This document shows, piece by piece, positions 12,981 through 23,165 of a stretch of 64,000 nt of DNA. The stretch is taken from NCBI GenBank assembly GCA_011317545.1, contig WUJK01000007.1, forward strand, positions 2,418,001 to 2,482,000. The letters run 5' to 3'. Position 1 is the first letter of the stretch, and each line of letters begins with the position of its first letter. Under the pieces are notes generated by a model, which saw nothing but the letters and a program-made list of their open reading frames with translations, ran no database searches and was not told the origin of the DNA. The translations under genes were made by a program, and so were the position numbers. The DNA is from Coniella vitis. Taxonomy: Eukaryota > Ascomycota > Sordariomycetes > Diaporthales > Schizoparmaceae.

Positions 12981-14860
12981 TAATTATTTAAATATAAAAT
13001 AATTATAATATTATAATAAAATAATAAGAGGATATATTAAAAAACTCTTTTTTATTAATATAAATACTTAAACTTTATACTTTAGACCTTTAGCTTAAGG
13101 AGAATTTTATTAAGGACTTTTACTATCTTTAAAGTAGCTTTATCGTAAGTAATTCTCTATTCTTATTAAATAAAAGCTTTCTTATATAGATTATAATTAT
13201 CCGAATTAACTTATAAAGAAGTATTCTCCTCCCTTAAATAGATCCTTTCTCCTTATAAATTAGTATTCTCCTCTTATAAAGTAGTAATTTTATCTATAAA
13301 TCGGATCCTCTCTTATTTAAAACCGGCTATCCTAGTTTATAAATTTACCTTCTCTTCCTCTAAAATAAGATATATAACCTTATAATCCTTAATACTATAT
13401 ATAAGCTTATCTTTCCGCTTATTTAATTATTATTTAGCCCTTTTACTTATATTAAGTAATTCCCTAACGTAATAGAGATTATTATAAAGATAGTTAATAA
13501 CCCCTTTTAGCTCGGTATAATCGGCGGTAGAAATTATATTATTAGGTAGGCTATTTAAACTATTAAATTATCCCTCTTCCTATAGCTTAAGGGTAGCTTT
13601 TTATACCTAAAAAGCGTAACTAGCCTTTATTTCGATACTAGATACTACCTTCCTATTATTAAGATTAAGGTTTCTTTTAATACCTTAAGTAATATATTTA
13701 AAACGGAAGATTCGGTTTATAAAGGGCTTAAGGACGGGGGGGATAGGTATATAAATATAATTCTACTTATAATAACGGTTATAATTAGGAGTATTAGGGG
13801 TAAAGATATATTTACTATTACTATTACTATTATTATAACTTTTAATATAAGCGATATAAGGAGTTAAGCGCTTAATTTAGCCCTTTTTAATAATAATAAT
13901 CGTATACTTATAAACGGTCTTAGGATAGTAAGAAAGGGTAATAATAGCGGACGAAGTAATATTATTAATATTATTATTATTATTATCGTTATTAGCTAAA
14001 GGTTAAGGTTAAGCTTAAGGAAGGGGTTTCTAGGGGTAAGAGTTAATAGGTTTAAAACTATTAGTAACCTACGATTTAATTCTCTTAATAGGGGTATAAA
14101 GAGACTTTCTAAATACCTGTTTCCGGGGAGAATCGGCGTAGGGAATAATATTATTATTAGTAAACGTATAGATATTATCTATAACTTTAAGATTAATCGG
14201 GCGATTTATATAAGATAAGCCTAAACGAGAAGACTTACCGAAGGAACGATTAGTATAGGATAGATAAAAAGGGTTATTATCGCTAGTATTAGAGTTAATA
14301 TTAATAATAGTAATACTAATTAACCGGGCTAAATCGTTAGGTTAACCTATTACTCTATTATCCTCTCTTATTATATTAGTAAACTCCTATAAAGGGTAGA
14401 TTCCGTTTATTAGACTATTAAATTCGGAGCTAGATACCTCTTCAACCTCGTTAAGCGCGGAAATAGTATTATAGCTAAGAACGTTATTAAAGGATAAAAA
14501 AGGGCGAATCGGGATATTAATATCGTTATTTATAGATTAATCTATACCTATATTGCTAGATTTATAGGTTCGAGCGTTAATTAGTATATAATTAGGTATA
14601 TTAAATAATAATTATACTTAATTTATAATTCGTAAGTTTAAGTTAGTTTAAAGGAGAAAGAAAAGGAATCTTAAACTAGTAAAACGCGACGAATATATAT
14701 TAAAGTATATACTAGGCTGCTATTAGTATAATTAGCAATATCCTTACTAGTTAGGGGGTATATAAAAGTAATATTTAACCCTAACCCGAAAGCTATTATA
14801 TTAGCCTAATAATAGGTTTTATATAAGCAGAATAATAGCTTCGGCGATACTCAAATATTC
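12981..14860. repeat. Unassigned RIP-mutated repeat
   Basis: AT-rich, CA/TG-poor sequence between the Copia pol and the genic region. On the minus strand, about 13,640-13,110, a broken frame reads as a Glu/Asn/Leu-rich, probably coiled-coil segment with recurring REENT-like units; its stops are TAA/TAG, as RIP would make from Gln and Trp codons. I could not tie it to an element family. It may contain the Copia 3' LTR just after 12,980 and part of a further transposon. The heavy RIP implies that it was repetitive. Confidence 0.5.
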
Positions 14861-15503
14861 GAACAATAGCTCTTTTTTACAGCTAGATATATAGAAGAAT
14901 ATATACTCTTTTGACCTCTCTTTTGTTTCGCCTGTTTCAGCTGATGACTAAGCTTTGTGCACACTTTATTTTCTTACCATCCCACCACGCAGACTTTCCT
15001 TCTCCTCTTGTCGCGACCCCACACGCAACGTATGATCTCAGCAATGCACTTGGCGTGGTATGCATGATGACACATTCGCCGTGTAGAATGGGACTCTTGA
15101 TCCTCATGTATGTAACGCTGGCCTTCATTCTCTCTTCTCCACACGGTTGCCCCTCCTGCGACCCCTCGTCAATAACTCGGCTGGCATGCCCAGCCAGCCA
15201 GCTAGCCAGCAGCAATGACTTGTCCAAGCAGGAATTATTCCTCCAATCTGCATCGCTTCATCCCCAAACGACGATGCAGACACTGACGACGCGGAGAAAT
15301 GGCCGAGGGCTTGGCAGAGTGCTAGTCCTTCAAGTGGGCGCAACAAAACTCCTAAGCGAACAATTGAAGATACACCCCGACCGTAGAGAATAGTCATCAT
15401 GGTGGAAAGGAGACCTTGAAACGGCGTGTATAAGAATATCCTGTCCCGCTAATGATTGAAGGAGTGCAAAACCTGGCAAAGATCGTCTAGAATTCCCCCC
15501 ATC
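14861..15503. other. Transition into genic DNA and carboxylesterase promoter region
   Basis: Base composition becomes normal within about 50 bp. Reading frames of 90-160 codons exist on both strands but have no recognisable domain, overlap each other and lack coherent coding character. I see no supported gene here. Confidence 0.6.
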
Positions 15504-17328
15504 ATGTATGCTGCGTGTCTGCTCGCAACCGTTGTGGCAGCAGCGCTTGCGCGCCTAGTCGACGCTTCTTCGACTCCTCCTCTTGTGACAACCCTCAATG
15601 GGACCTACCAGGGCCGATACCTGCCAGAATGGGACCAAGATCTCTTCCTAGGCATCCCTTACGCCCAGCCGCCACTAGGCGATCTGCGCTTCCGCTGGCC
15701 ACAGAGCATCAACACGTCCTTTGAAGGCGTTCGCGACGCCTCACAGTATGGGCATAGCTGTATGCAATACCACACGACCTTTAACTTGTCCGAGGACTGC
15801 TTGACCGTCAATGTCATTCGCCCGTCTAGTAGCGGCAATCTGAGCACAACGCCCGCGACGTCTTCCAATCCGTCCTCCTCCTCAGCGTCAAGAGGGCTGC
15901 CAGTCCTAGTATGGATATATGGCGGGGGTTTATATACCGGCTCAACGGCAGACCCGCAGTATAACCTCAGCGGAATCGTCAAAGTCAGCCAAGACCTAGG
16001 CCAGCCCGTCATTGCCGTCGACATGAACTACCGCCTGGGCATGTGGGGTTTCCTGCAGACGCCCGCGCTGGTGGCAGAAGGATCGAGCAACGCAGGTTTG
16101 CTGGACCAGCGGCTGGCGCTGCAGTGGGTGCAGGAGAACATTGCTGCATTCGGAGGCGACCCGGATCGTGTCGTCGTCTATGGCGAGAGCGCAGGCGCGC
16201 AAAGCATTGCGTACCACCTCTTTAGCTATGATGGCCGCAATGACGGCTTGTACCGTGGTGCCATTATGGAGAGTGGAGGACCGACTGGTAAGTAGAGCAC
16301 ACGCTTGGCTGAGCAAGAATTGACACGAGATGTAAGCGACTCTAACTGTGGGCGGGCAAAAAAAAAAAAAAAAAAAAAAAAAAACAGGCTGCCAAATCCA
16401 AGACCTATCGTGGTACGCCGTGGGTGTCGAAAATCTCACCCGCACCGTGGGCTGCTGGACAACCGCAGGCTGGACCTCGTCCACCATCCTGCCCTGTCTG
16501 CGCAGCCTCGACCAAGAAACACTCTTTGCCGCGGCGCCCTCGCTCGTGTGGAACCCACTCATTGACGGCGACTTTTTGACGGGCTATCCAAGCTCGCTGA
16601 TCCGTGAAGATAATTTCAACGCTGTGCCGCTCCTCACTGGCACAAATACGGACGAAGGAACCTCGTTTTCCCCTTCGGGCCCCAACACGGAACAAGATCT
16701 CTCCAACGACTTTCTGTGGTGGCGCAGCTACGCGCTCTCCCCTAGGACCATTCGCAAGTTGTTTGAGCTGTACCCCAATGATCCGTGCAATGAGCCGCCC
16801 TTTTACATATGGAACTGCACTGTGTTCCCTGCCCAAGGGCTCGACTGGCGCTATGGCGCCCTCATTGGCGGAGACATGGTGATGCACTCGGGCCGGCGCA
16901 AGATGTGCGAGCTGTACGCAGGCACCGGTGGCCAAGACGTTTTTTCGTACCGCTTCGATACACGGCTTTGGAGCGAGAACCCGCTCAAGGGAATCCCCCA
17001 TTTTGACAATGTGGCCTTCAGTTTCCAGAACATCAGCGGGCTGCTGGGTCCGAGTCCCGCGTACGATGACGACTTGCGGATCGCAAAAAGTGTTGCTATC
17101 GCATACATTAGCTTTGTGCACAATTTGAACCCCAACCCGCCTGCTGCGTGGAGGGCGTTGGACAAGGTCGACGCTTTGCCGTTGCCGGCGTGGCCAAAAT
17201 ACAGCCTGGACGAGCCGACGAATATGGTCCTGAATGTCACGGGTCCGTGGGTTGAGCCAGACACTTGGAGAAAGGAAGGCATCGCGTATATCAATACGTA
17301 TGATGTTGCACGTGAGCTGCTGGCATAG
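15504..17328 (+). CDS. Secreted type-B carboxylesterase/lipase
   Basis: Alpha/beta-hydrolase of the carboxylesterase type B family, hydrolysing carboxylic esters outside the cell; substrate unknown. Two exons: 15,504-16,287 and 16,388-17,328, 574 residues, close to the usual family length. The start is the ATG at 15,504, followed by a hydrophobic signal peptide (MYAACLLATVVAAALARL). Family landmarks: oxyanion-hole segment WIYGGGLYTG, nucleophile Ser229 in GESAGA, Glu351 in TDEGTSF and His466 in PHFDNVAF, so the triad is complete. Cys residues and N-x-S/T sites fit a secreted glycoprotein. The intron (100 bp, GTAAGT...CAG) is odd in having a run of 27 A bases directly before its CAG acceptor. 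This is the gene nearest the RIP block. Family confident, substrate unknown. Confidence 0.92.
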
Positions 17329-18248
17329 ATTGCGAGATTGATGCTTGCTTATGATGAGGTGGTGGCTGCGCTTGCTGTTAGGAATTGAAATTCCCGTGAG
17401 TCCATATTCAGACAGCAAATGCTCAATAGATGGCGTCTCCGTGCCGTAAGCCCAACGACGTGATGTGTAACTCTCCATCCGGGTTTGTGTTTTCAATGAC
17501 ACTGACAAGTACACAAGATACAGACTTGAAAGCTTCAATCAAAACAGTGCTCGACCCATTCGCACAAGCAGGCGGTGTGCGTCAGGTTGTTTTCTCCGTC
17601 TCTTTCTGAATCCATTCCCTCCGAGTGTGTTACAACACGCTGTATCCCGTCGAAGCAAACCAAGGATTTGAGTCTGAGAAAGGATTTTATTGCGAGAGTA
17701 CCGTTGCGCTTTCCAGGCCTGTGCCATGCCATGCCATGCCATAAATGAGTCGAGCACCTCAAAACCCATACCACGTATGTAGTCCTTGGTCCTTTGGCGC
17801 ACACACGTCTGGTGGATGGAATAGGCTTGGCTTGCAAGAAACTTTCTTGTCTGGCTTGCTGTGGCTTTTTTCCCATTCGCTACCAGCGATTGCTTCTCTT
17901 TTGGCAGCGGGTCAGCCTGCGGGTTGGCGGCGGTGGGTCTGCCCAGGGTGTCGTGGACTCGTGCGATTGACTGCACGCCAACAACTGGGGCCCTGAGAGA
18001 TGGAGATTTGACTAGCACAAGCCACGACAAGTGGACGTGTCAGAGGGTCCTTTCTCTCTGTTTTTTCCCCTTCCTTTTTCTTTGCTTGCCGTCGGGTGTG
18101 TTGATACTTTGTCGGTGAACAACATATAGACGCTGGTGTTGTCTCAAAGAAGCAGCACAAGAGATAACCCCGACTTTCATTTCATAGCCAAGACCCTCGA
18201 CACGAGAGGGCTTCGCCAACAGCAGCAGTCGCCGCCATCGCAGGAAAC
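17329..18248. other. Intergenic region
   Basis: No supported gene. Contains a short GCCAT tandem (about 17,724-17,742) and the promoter of the cation exchanger gene. Reading frames on the minus strand (about 17,540-18,030) have no domain signal. Confidence 0.5.
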
Positions 18249-19466
18249 ATGGGCACCTTTGACATCCTCTTCAACGTAGCGGCCTTTCTGGCGGGCCTGT
18301 CGCTGCTGGAACGCGGCGCCAAGCTCTTCGTCTCGAGCTCAACCACCCTCGCCAAACGCTTGCACCTCCCCGAAATGCTTGTCGCCATCCTGATTGCAGG
18401 CGCAGAATGGGAGGAGTTGGCCGTCGTCGCGCTCAGTCTCGCGCAGCGGCGCCCTGCGCTCGCCGTCGGCAACATCATCGGCAGCTCCGTCGCCAACGTC
18501 TTTGGCGCCTTTTCCCTGGGCCTGATCTTCTCGACAAATGGCGCCTGGGAAGGATTCGACCAGACGGCAAAGAAGGCGTGCGTTGGTCTCCTTGCGCTCA
18601 CCAGCGTTGTGTCGCTGTTCGCACTGGCAGATATACTGTGGAACCGTATCGTGGCGGGCTTGCTACTCGTTTCCTTCGTTCTCTATGTCGCCTTTGTCTT
18701 GCGGGTTATCTGGAGAGCCATGTTCTACACGGAAAGACATGACGAGGCAGAGGACATCGAATCTGGCGCTGCGGCTCATGATCACCTTGACGACACGACT
18801 TCGGTGAGCTCCTTTGGCTCCTCAGCCGCATCGAGCAACCACTACCACGTGGCCCCCAGTGCCACAGACGGGGACGCGACCGAGTCGTCCTCCCTCATTC
18901 CCAAGCCAGCCGGCACTGGTGGGAAGCTCAAAAGGTTCCGCCACACACTCATCCCAATGCTCAAGCTGGCATGTGGCTTTGTGGCGCTGACCGTCAGCGG
19001 GTTTATCCTCTCGCACACCTCGACGCATCTCGCTGCCGCCTTCGACATGTCTGACTCGGCCTTTGGCGCGACCATCCTGTCGCTCGCGACAACATTGCCT
19101 GAAAAGACCCTTGCTGTCATGAGCAGCACGCAAGGACACACGGGGCTTCTTGTGGCGGATGCTGTGGGCAGCAATGTGTTCCTGCTGACGCTATGTCTTG
19201 GTATCGCCGCGTGGAGTATCGCTTCGCACGACTGGCACGACCACCCCGCCGATGGGAGTCGGAGCTTTGTGGATGTGTCGCGTATCGAAGCTTGGTGGCT
19301 CTGGGCTGCTGCTGTCGTCTTGACAGCTGTTGTAGCGATTGGTGGCAAGGGCATCTGCAAGGTAGCGGGCGTGAGACAAATGCTGGGTGCGCTGATGCTG
19401 GTTGCTTATGGGGGTTTCCTAGCGGTTGAATTCACCATACTGCGCGGTGAGAGAGATGGCGTATGA
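18249..19466 (+). CDS. Sodium/calcium exchanger family (CaCA) membrane protein
   Basis: Intronless, 405 residues, starting at the ATG at 18,249. A predicted cation/proton or cation/Ca2+ antiporter of the CaCA superfamily. It has the two inverted alpha repeats of the fold: alpha-1 at about residues 43-90 (AGAEWEELAVVAL then GNIIGSSVANVFGA) and alpha-2 at about 270-318 (SLATTLPEKTLAV then DAVGSNVFLL). A hydrophilic, Ser/His/Asp-rich cytosolic loop (about 165-225) separates two bundles of hydrophobic helices. The alpha-2 repeat has the canonical Pro-Glu pair, while in alpha-1 the usual G-T-S-x-P-E box reads A-G-A-E-W-E-E, so the ion specificity may differ from classical Ca2+ exchangers. The size is closer to small two-repeat YrbG-like members than to long vacuolar VCX types. 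Membrane location (vacuole, Golgi or plasma membrane) cannot be told. Confidence 0.85.
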   Translation: MGTFDILFNVAAFLAGLSLLERGAKLFVSSSTTLAKRLHLPEMLVAILIAGAEWEELAVVALSLAQRRPALAVGNIIGSSVANVFGAFSLGLIFSTNGAWEGFDQTAKKACVGLLALTSVVSLFALADILWNRIVAGLLLVSFVLYVAFVLRVIWRAMFYTERHDEAEDIESGAAAHDHLDDTTSVSSFGSSAASSNHYHVAPSATDGDATESSSLIPKPAGTGGKLKRFRHTLIPMLKLACGFVALTVSGFILSHTSTHLAAAFDMSDSAFGATILSLATTLPEKTLAVMSSTQGHTGLLVADAVGSNVFLLTLCLGIAAWSIASHDWHDHPADGSRSFVDVSRIEAWWLWAAAVVLTAVVAIGGKGICKVAGVRQMLGALMLVAYGGFLAVEFTILRGERDGV

Positions 19467-20119
19467 CGAGAGCGGGGGTGGAAAATGATGCTAGAACAAC
19501 ACACTGCTCGCACTTAGAAGTCTGTATCTTCAACTCTGTCAAAGAACCTCGAGCAAGAAATCATTCTGGTGTGTTGCCGCCCTTTTGCGGATGGGCCACT
19601 GTCCGCTGTAGTCTTGTCTGCGCCGTCAGTGGAGGTCAGCGAAAGATAATATCTCAAAATACATGAATGTAACAGTGTTATGTGCGCATCATCAGATTCA
19701 AAGTAAAGAGAAAAATTGAGTAGCTTTGACTCATGGAGACTGCTCGCCTGAAACTCAAAACGCTGAAATCATGGACGCTGCTCGTGTTTACAAATTCTTG
19801 ATCTTCCTTGTCATGTCATGAAATAAATGTAGCCTCTGCTCTCCAAGTATTTGTTACAATGTCCCAAGCAGCCAAGAGCGTGTCTGGCAGTAAGGGCGCT
19901 GCGACCGTCATTATACCTGTTCCCCCCGCTCCCGAAAGTATAAGCTGATAGATATACGGCGGTATCACTTTTGCGATCCAGAGTGAGACTGTGTAGAAAG
20001 GACGAGACCACTTCGCAAATGGATACAGAGCCGGGCTTCCAGCCAGCATCAAGGTGTGGCAAGCCTTTACACCGAACATGCTGTTGTTTACACTGCAACG
20101 AAGCCGCAGATACCAGTTG
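19467..20119. other. Intergenic region
   Basis: 3' flanks of two convergent genes. Overlapping minus-strand frames (about 19,811-20,160) could only be joined to the upstream gene by an awkward splice and show no homologous domain, so I left them out. Confidence 0.45.
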
Positions 20120-21834
20120 TCAGGCCGGCAATAGTGAATTGGTGACCAGATTCTGTACATCCTCGATCAAGACAGCAGATAATTCGCTAGGAATATCTAA
20201 CAATAGCGCCCGGATGGGAGAGGTCTCGTCTCGTGCAAGTACCATCTGTTTTCTGCCTGGAATCGAGTTTTCTGAAACAATTCTGACTCCTATATCTGAT
20301 TTGCGCACAGCGCCTTGCGGCGTCTCGTATCCCTCAAAAACCTCGGTAAAGGAGATGAGAAATGCCACAAGGTCTGCCATGACAGCCTTATAGCCCTTGA
20401 ATTTGGGATCTGCGTAGGTCTCGTCGTGGACCTTTTCGGCGCGCCAGGCGACAATATTCTCGGTACTCGCAGAAGTTTCTTCCATTTCTCTATCGGAAAT
20501 CAACTCCCATGGATCCATACGACCGTAGAATCCGAGGGTATGGAGGCCTATAGAAGGTGACCACTCCTTGAGCCCTATAGTCGTAAACTCAAGTTTCTTG
20601 GTAGTGTCCGTTGGTATCAAGGTAAACTTGGCAAGTTTACCAATCTGATCCGGGCGAAAGACGAATTCGGCAGCTTCAGTATTCAGAGCGAAATTGAGTG
20701 GGTTGCCCAATATGTTGAGTTTCGAGTTGAATGTACCCTATCCGAATCATTAGCATAGAAATTGTCACGTCGGAGTGGAGAGCCAACAGTTTCAGGAAGT
20801 CAAAGCATACTCCCTGCTGGTAGTAATGTATCCTTTTTGCCAGCTCAGGCTCTTCCTCGAGGATGTGCTGAAGGATGGTCAACGAGCAGCCACCGAAGAC
20901 TACGACGCGCTCGTACTTGCGCATTTCGTCAAACAACACATTATAGCTCTCGAGGTCTTTCAAGGGGCTTTCAGACCCAAACTCGTCCAGCTTCCGCCGT
21001 AATGCGGCATCGTACCACTTTCTAAGGTCTTCTCTCCTGCCTTCAATTTGTGATTCATCATCAACTGGCTTCTCTGTTATTGTCCGGAACTGATTCAGCT
21101 CGTCAGCTGTGCGAAATACCAGCTCTTCATGATAGTGAGTCTTCAGGTTGATGGGGCTTTCCAGAAAGCCCAGAGCGACGTTGTCTATATAGATATCAAA
21201 CGGCCGACTACACCGCGTCCTAAATGTAGACAAATAGTCCAGAGCAAGCAGATGCGCGTGTTTGATAGACTCTTCCCGTGACCCATTCCGGGGTTTGATG
21301 CATCTTTTCAACTACAATATTTTGTCAGTCTGAGGATAAAGGGCAATCAAACGTGCGCATTGTCACGTCGGTCAACAGTTGTTTGCTTACAAGGTCCTTT
21401 TCCTCCTCGTTCAGCTCTCGATCAGCGAGTCTATGACTTTGGATGATTTCCTCTGTCATACGCCCAGCCAAAACAGTCGTCAAGGGCGGCTCCGGCAAGC
21501 CAGGCTGCAGTTTGGCGACAAGACTTATACAGCGTCCAAAGTCGGCGCTGGTCATGTAATAGCCCAGATTCACGTGGCGAGGCTCGGCTATGTAAATACC
21601 CTTGCGTTTTGGATGCCTATTCAGATCGGAAGCCCAGGCGAGCCCTGCAGCATCGTTGTCTGAATCTGTAAAGTCATTGAGGAAGATGGACAGCTCCAGC
21701 TCCAGCTCCATCGGTTGCAGCTGCTTCTGTTGTACTGACTGCTGGTCCATGGCGTGCTTTCGACGCGCCTCGTTCTGGCGCGTCGTGGACCTAGCCTTTC
21801 GTCTCAACCGTCCCCAGCTGCGAAGCTTCCTCAT
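20120..21834 (-). CDS. Nucleoside hydrolase-like (IU_nuc_hydro fold) protein
   Basis: Three exons on the minus strand: 21,834-21,391, 21,311-20,811 and 20,737-20,120, giving 520 residues. Both introns (79 and 73 bp) are phase 0 with GTAAGC/GTATGC donors and TAG acceptors; the second has a clear CTAAT branch site. The protein aligns in outline with inosine-uridine nucleoside hydrolases: N-terminal Asp-rich box (FTDSDNDAAG), a GLPEPPLTTVLAG strand-turn, a VVFGGCSLTILQHI helix start, a GNPLNFALNTEAAEFVF segment and a TLIPTDTTKKLEF strand. The N-terminal Asp box that binds Ca2+ in active enzymes is altered (second Asp of the D-D pair replaced by Ala), and there are long insertions, so it may be a divergent or non-catalytic member. 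A basic Arg/Lys-rich N-terminus precedes the domain; an internal ATG at 21,750 is an alternative start. Confidence 0.72.
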
Positions 21835-22420
21835 GAGTGTTGCGAAGCGAGGATAACGAGGATGTGAGGAGGACCACCAGTCTGTCCCACTTCCACCCGC
21901 CGATAACGCGTGCTGGGCGACGTGTTATATCCTGCTGGCTGCTCGAGCCAAGCCGATGAATCTTGATCCCGGATGACGCTTGTGAACGGCTGTGCACTGC
22001 CGAACGGGTGACTGGACGGCGCTGCACTTGCAGCTTGCGAAGATGAAGACGAGATGTGTGGATAAAGTTGACAAAAGGACAAAGTAGAGTAATGGAGGAG
22101 CTCAGCCTGACAGGAATGAGCGGAACGCGGGGCTTCCAAGGTTGTCGGTTCATGTACCTGCTCCGCCAGCCCAGCAAAAGGAGGTACAAGCTGCAGCTTA
22201 CATAGTACTGGCGTCGCAAATAAGTAGCTGCGCCCCCGCCTCGTACCTTCCCCTACATAATATCAGCACGCAGTCGCAGAGCCTTGGACTAACCTCATCC
22301 AAGTCTTACTGTGTGCTTACTTATGTAATCAATACTTATGTACATACCACTTGACCTGGGTCTATCAATAGCTCGCTTTCTGATCCTATTTGGCCACAAT
22401 CCGGTCGACTTAAAAGGGGT
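21835..22420. other. Intergenic region
   Basis: Promoter side of the nucleoside-hydrolase-like gene. No supported gene. Confidence 0.45.
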
Positions 22421-22674
22421 TCAGCTCGGTTAATCAAACTGCGGAGCTTGCACGAGAGCTTATTAGCATATCGAGGAACAAGTCGGGAACGCCTTACATG
22501 CGCCATGTCACACATCAACCCTACCCGCTGTACTTTTTCATCGAAATCTTGGAGTTTATCCATCCGATCATACCCTACTCTGCAGGACCATTCGAGACCG
22601 AGCGCGTCAGCGTCAGCGTTTTTGATAGAGCCTACGACATGGCACAGTTTGAAGTGTATCCAGTAGAACCTTGA
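22421..22674 (+). pseudogene. Possible gene fragment of unknown family
   Basis: Open frame of about 80 codons ending in TGA at 22,672-22,674. It has no convincing start; the frame opens after a TAA near 22,408 and after a possible TTCAG acceptor. The translation looks like real protein (aromatic and hydrophobic segment YPLYFFIEILEFIHPIIPY, then an acidic tail ending YPVEP), but I do not recognise the family and found no upstream exon. It may be a degenerated 3' end of a gene or the last exon of an unrecognised one. Confidence 0.3.
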
Positions 22675-23165
22675 GCGATGCACCACATATAAGCAGTAAA
22701 CACAGCTGTATAAATGCGAAGTACATTATGAAAATGCATCAAATACGCAGACCTTTTTCACTTTGAGAGACTTGGGTAAGGCTTGGCTAAACACCACCAT
22801 ATGAACAGCCTACATTATAAAGACCTGCAGCTGTAAGCCAGTACTTGGGCGACCACCACTAAGACGGTGCAGCATGCACTGTCTGGATACGGTGGGTAGA
22901 CAAAACCAACACTTTGGACTGATCAATATACATGCATCGTCTTGTGAGCCCGATTTTTTCGACATTCTTTTCGCCCGAGGCACGACACATGGACTTGTGA
23001 TTGATCGTTTCGAAGCAGTGTCAGAAAAGGGAGGTCGATGATGATGGTGGCGGGACGAATGGCCCCAGAAGGGCAAGATAATATACATCTAGACTGCCAA
23101 GCGACAACATGGAGCGCAAATACTTGTGGATGATCCAGACTGCCACGATAATGCCATACCGGAGG
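22675..23165. other. Intergenic region
   Basis: No supported gene; 3' flank of the bZIP gene. Confidence 0.4.

Larger units (their letters stand above)
1..14860. repeat. RIP-mutated AT-rich retrotransposon block
   Basis: Gene-free block built of degenerate repeats. The sequence is dominated by TA steps, while CA and TG dinucleotides are almost absent; CG steps remain common (gcg, ccg, cga throughout). Loss of CpA/TpG with retention of CpG is what fungal repeat-induced point mutation produces, and it is not what simple CpG methylation decay produces. No reading frame longer than a few dozen codons with an ATG survives. Three element copies can be identified inside from broken protein homology. 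The right edge is abrupt: by about 14,900 normal base composition with CA and TG returns. Confidence 0.95.

Noticed and set aside
1..14860. CRISPR array, centromere or bacterial origin for the AT-rich block
   Set aside because: No regularly spaced direct repeats. Broken Gypsy and Copia proteins and the RIP dinucleotide pattern explain the block; a centromeric role cannot be judged from sequence alone.
14911..15393. 160-codon frame between the RIP block and the esterase
   Set aside because: No domain, starts with low-complexity sequence, overlaps equally long frames on the other strand; no gene support.
16405..17538. 377-codon open frame on the minus strand
   Set aside because: Antisense shadow of exon 2 of the carboxylesterase, whose catalytic residues are read on the plus strand.
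19811..20160. Possible extra 3' exon of the nucleoside-hydrolase-like gene
   Set aside because: Joining needs a mismatched phase or a weak donor, and the translations show no family similarity; the existing stop at 20,120 is simpler.
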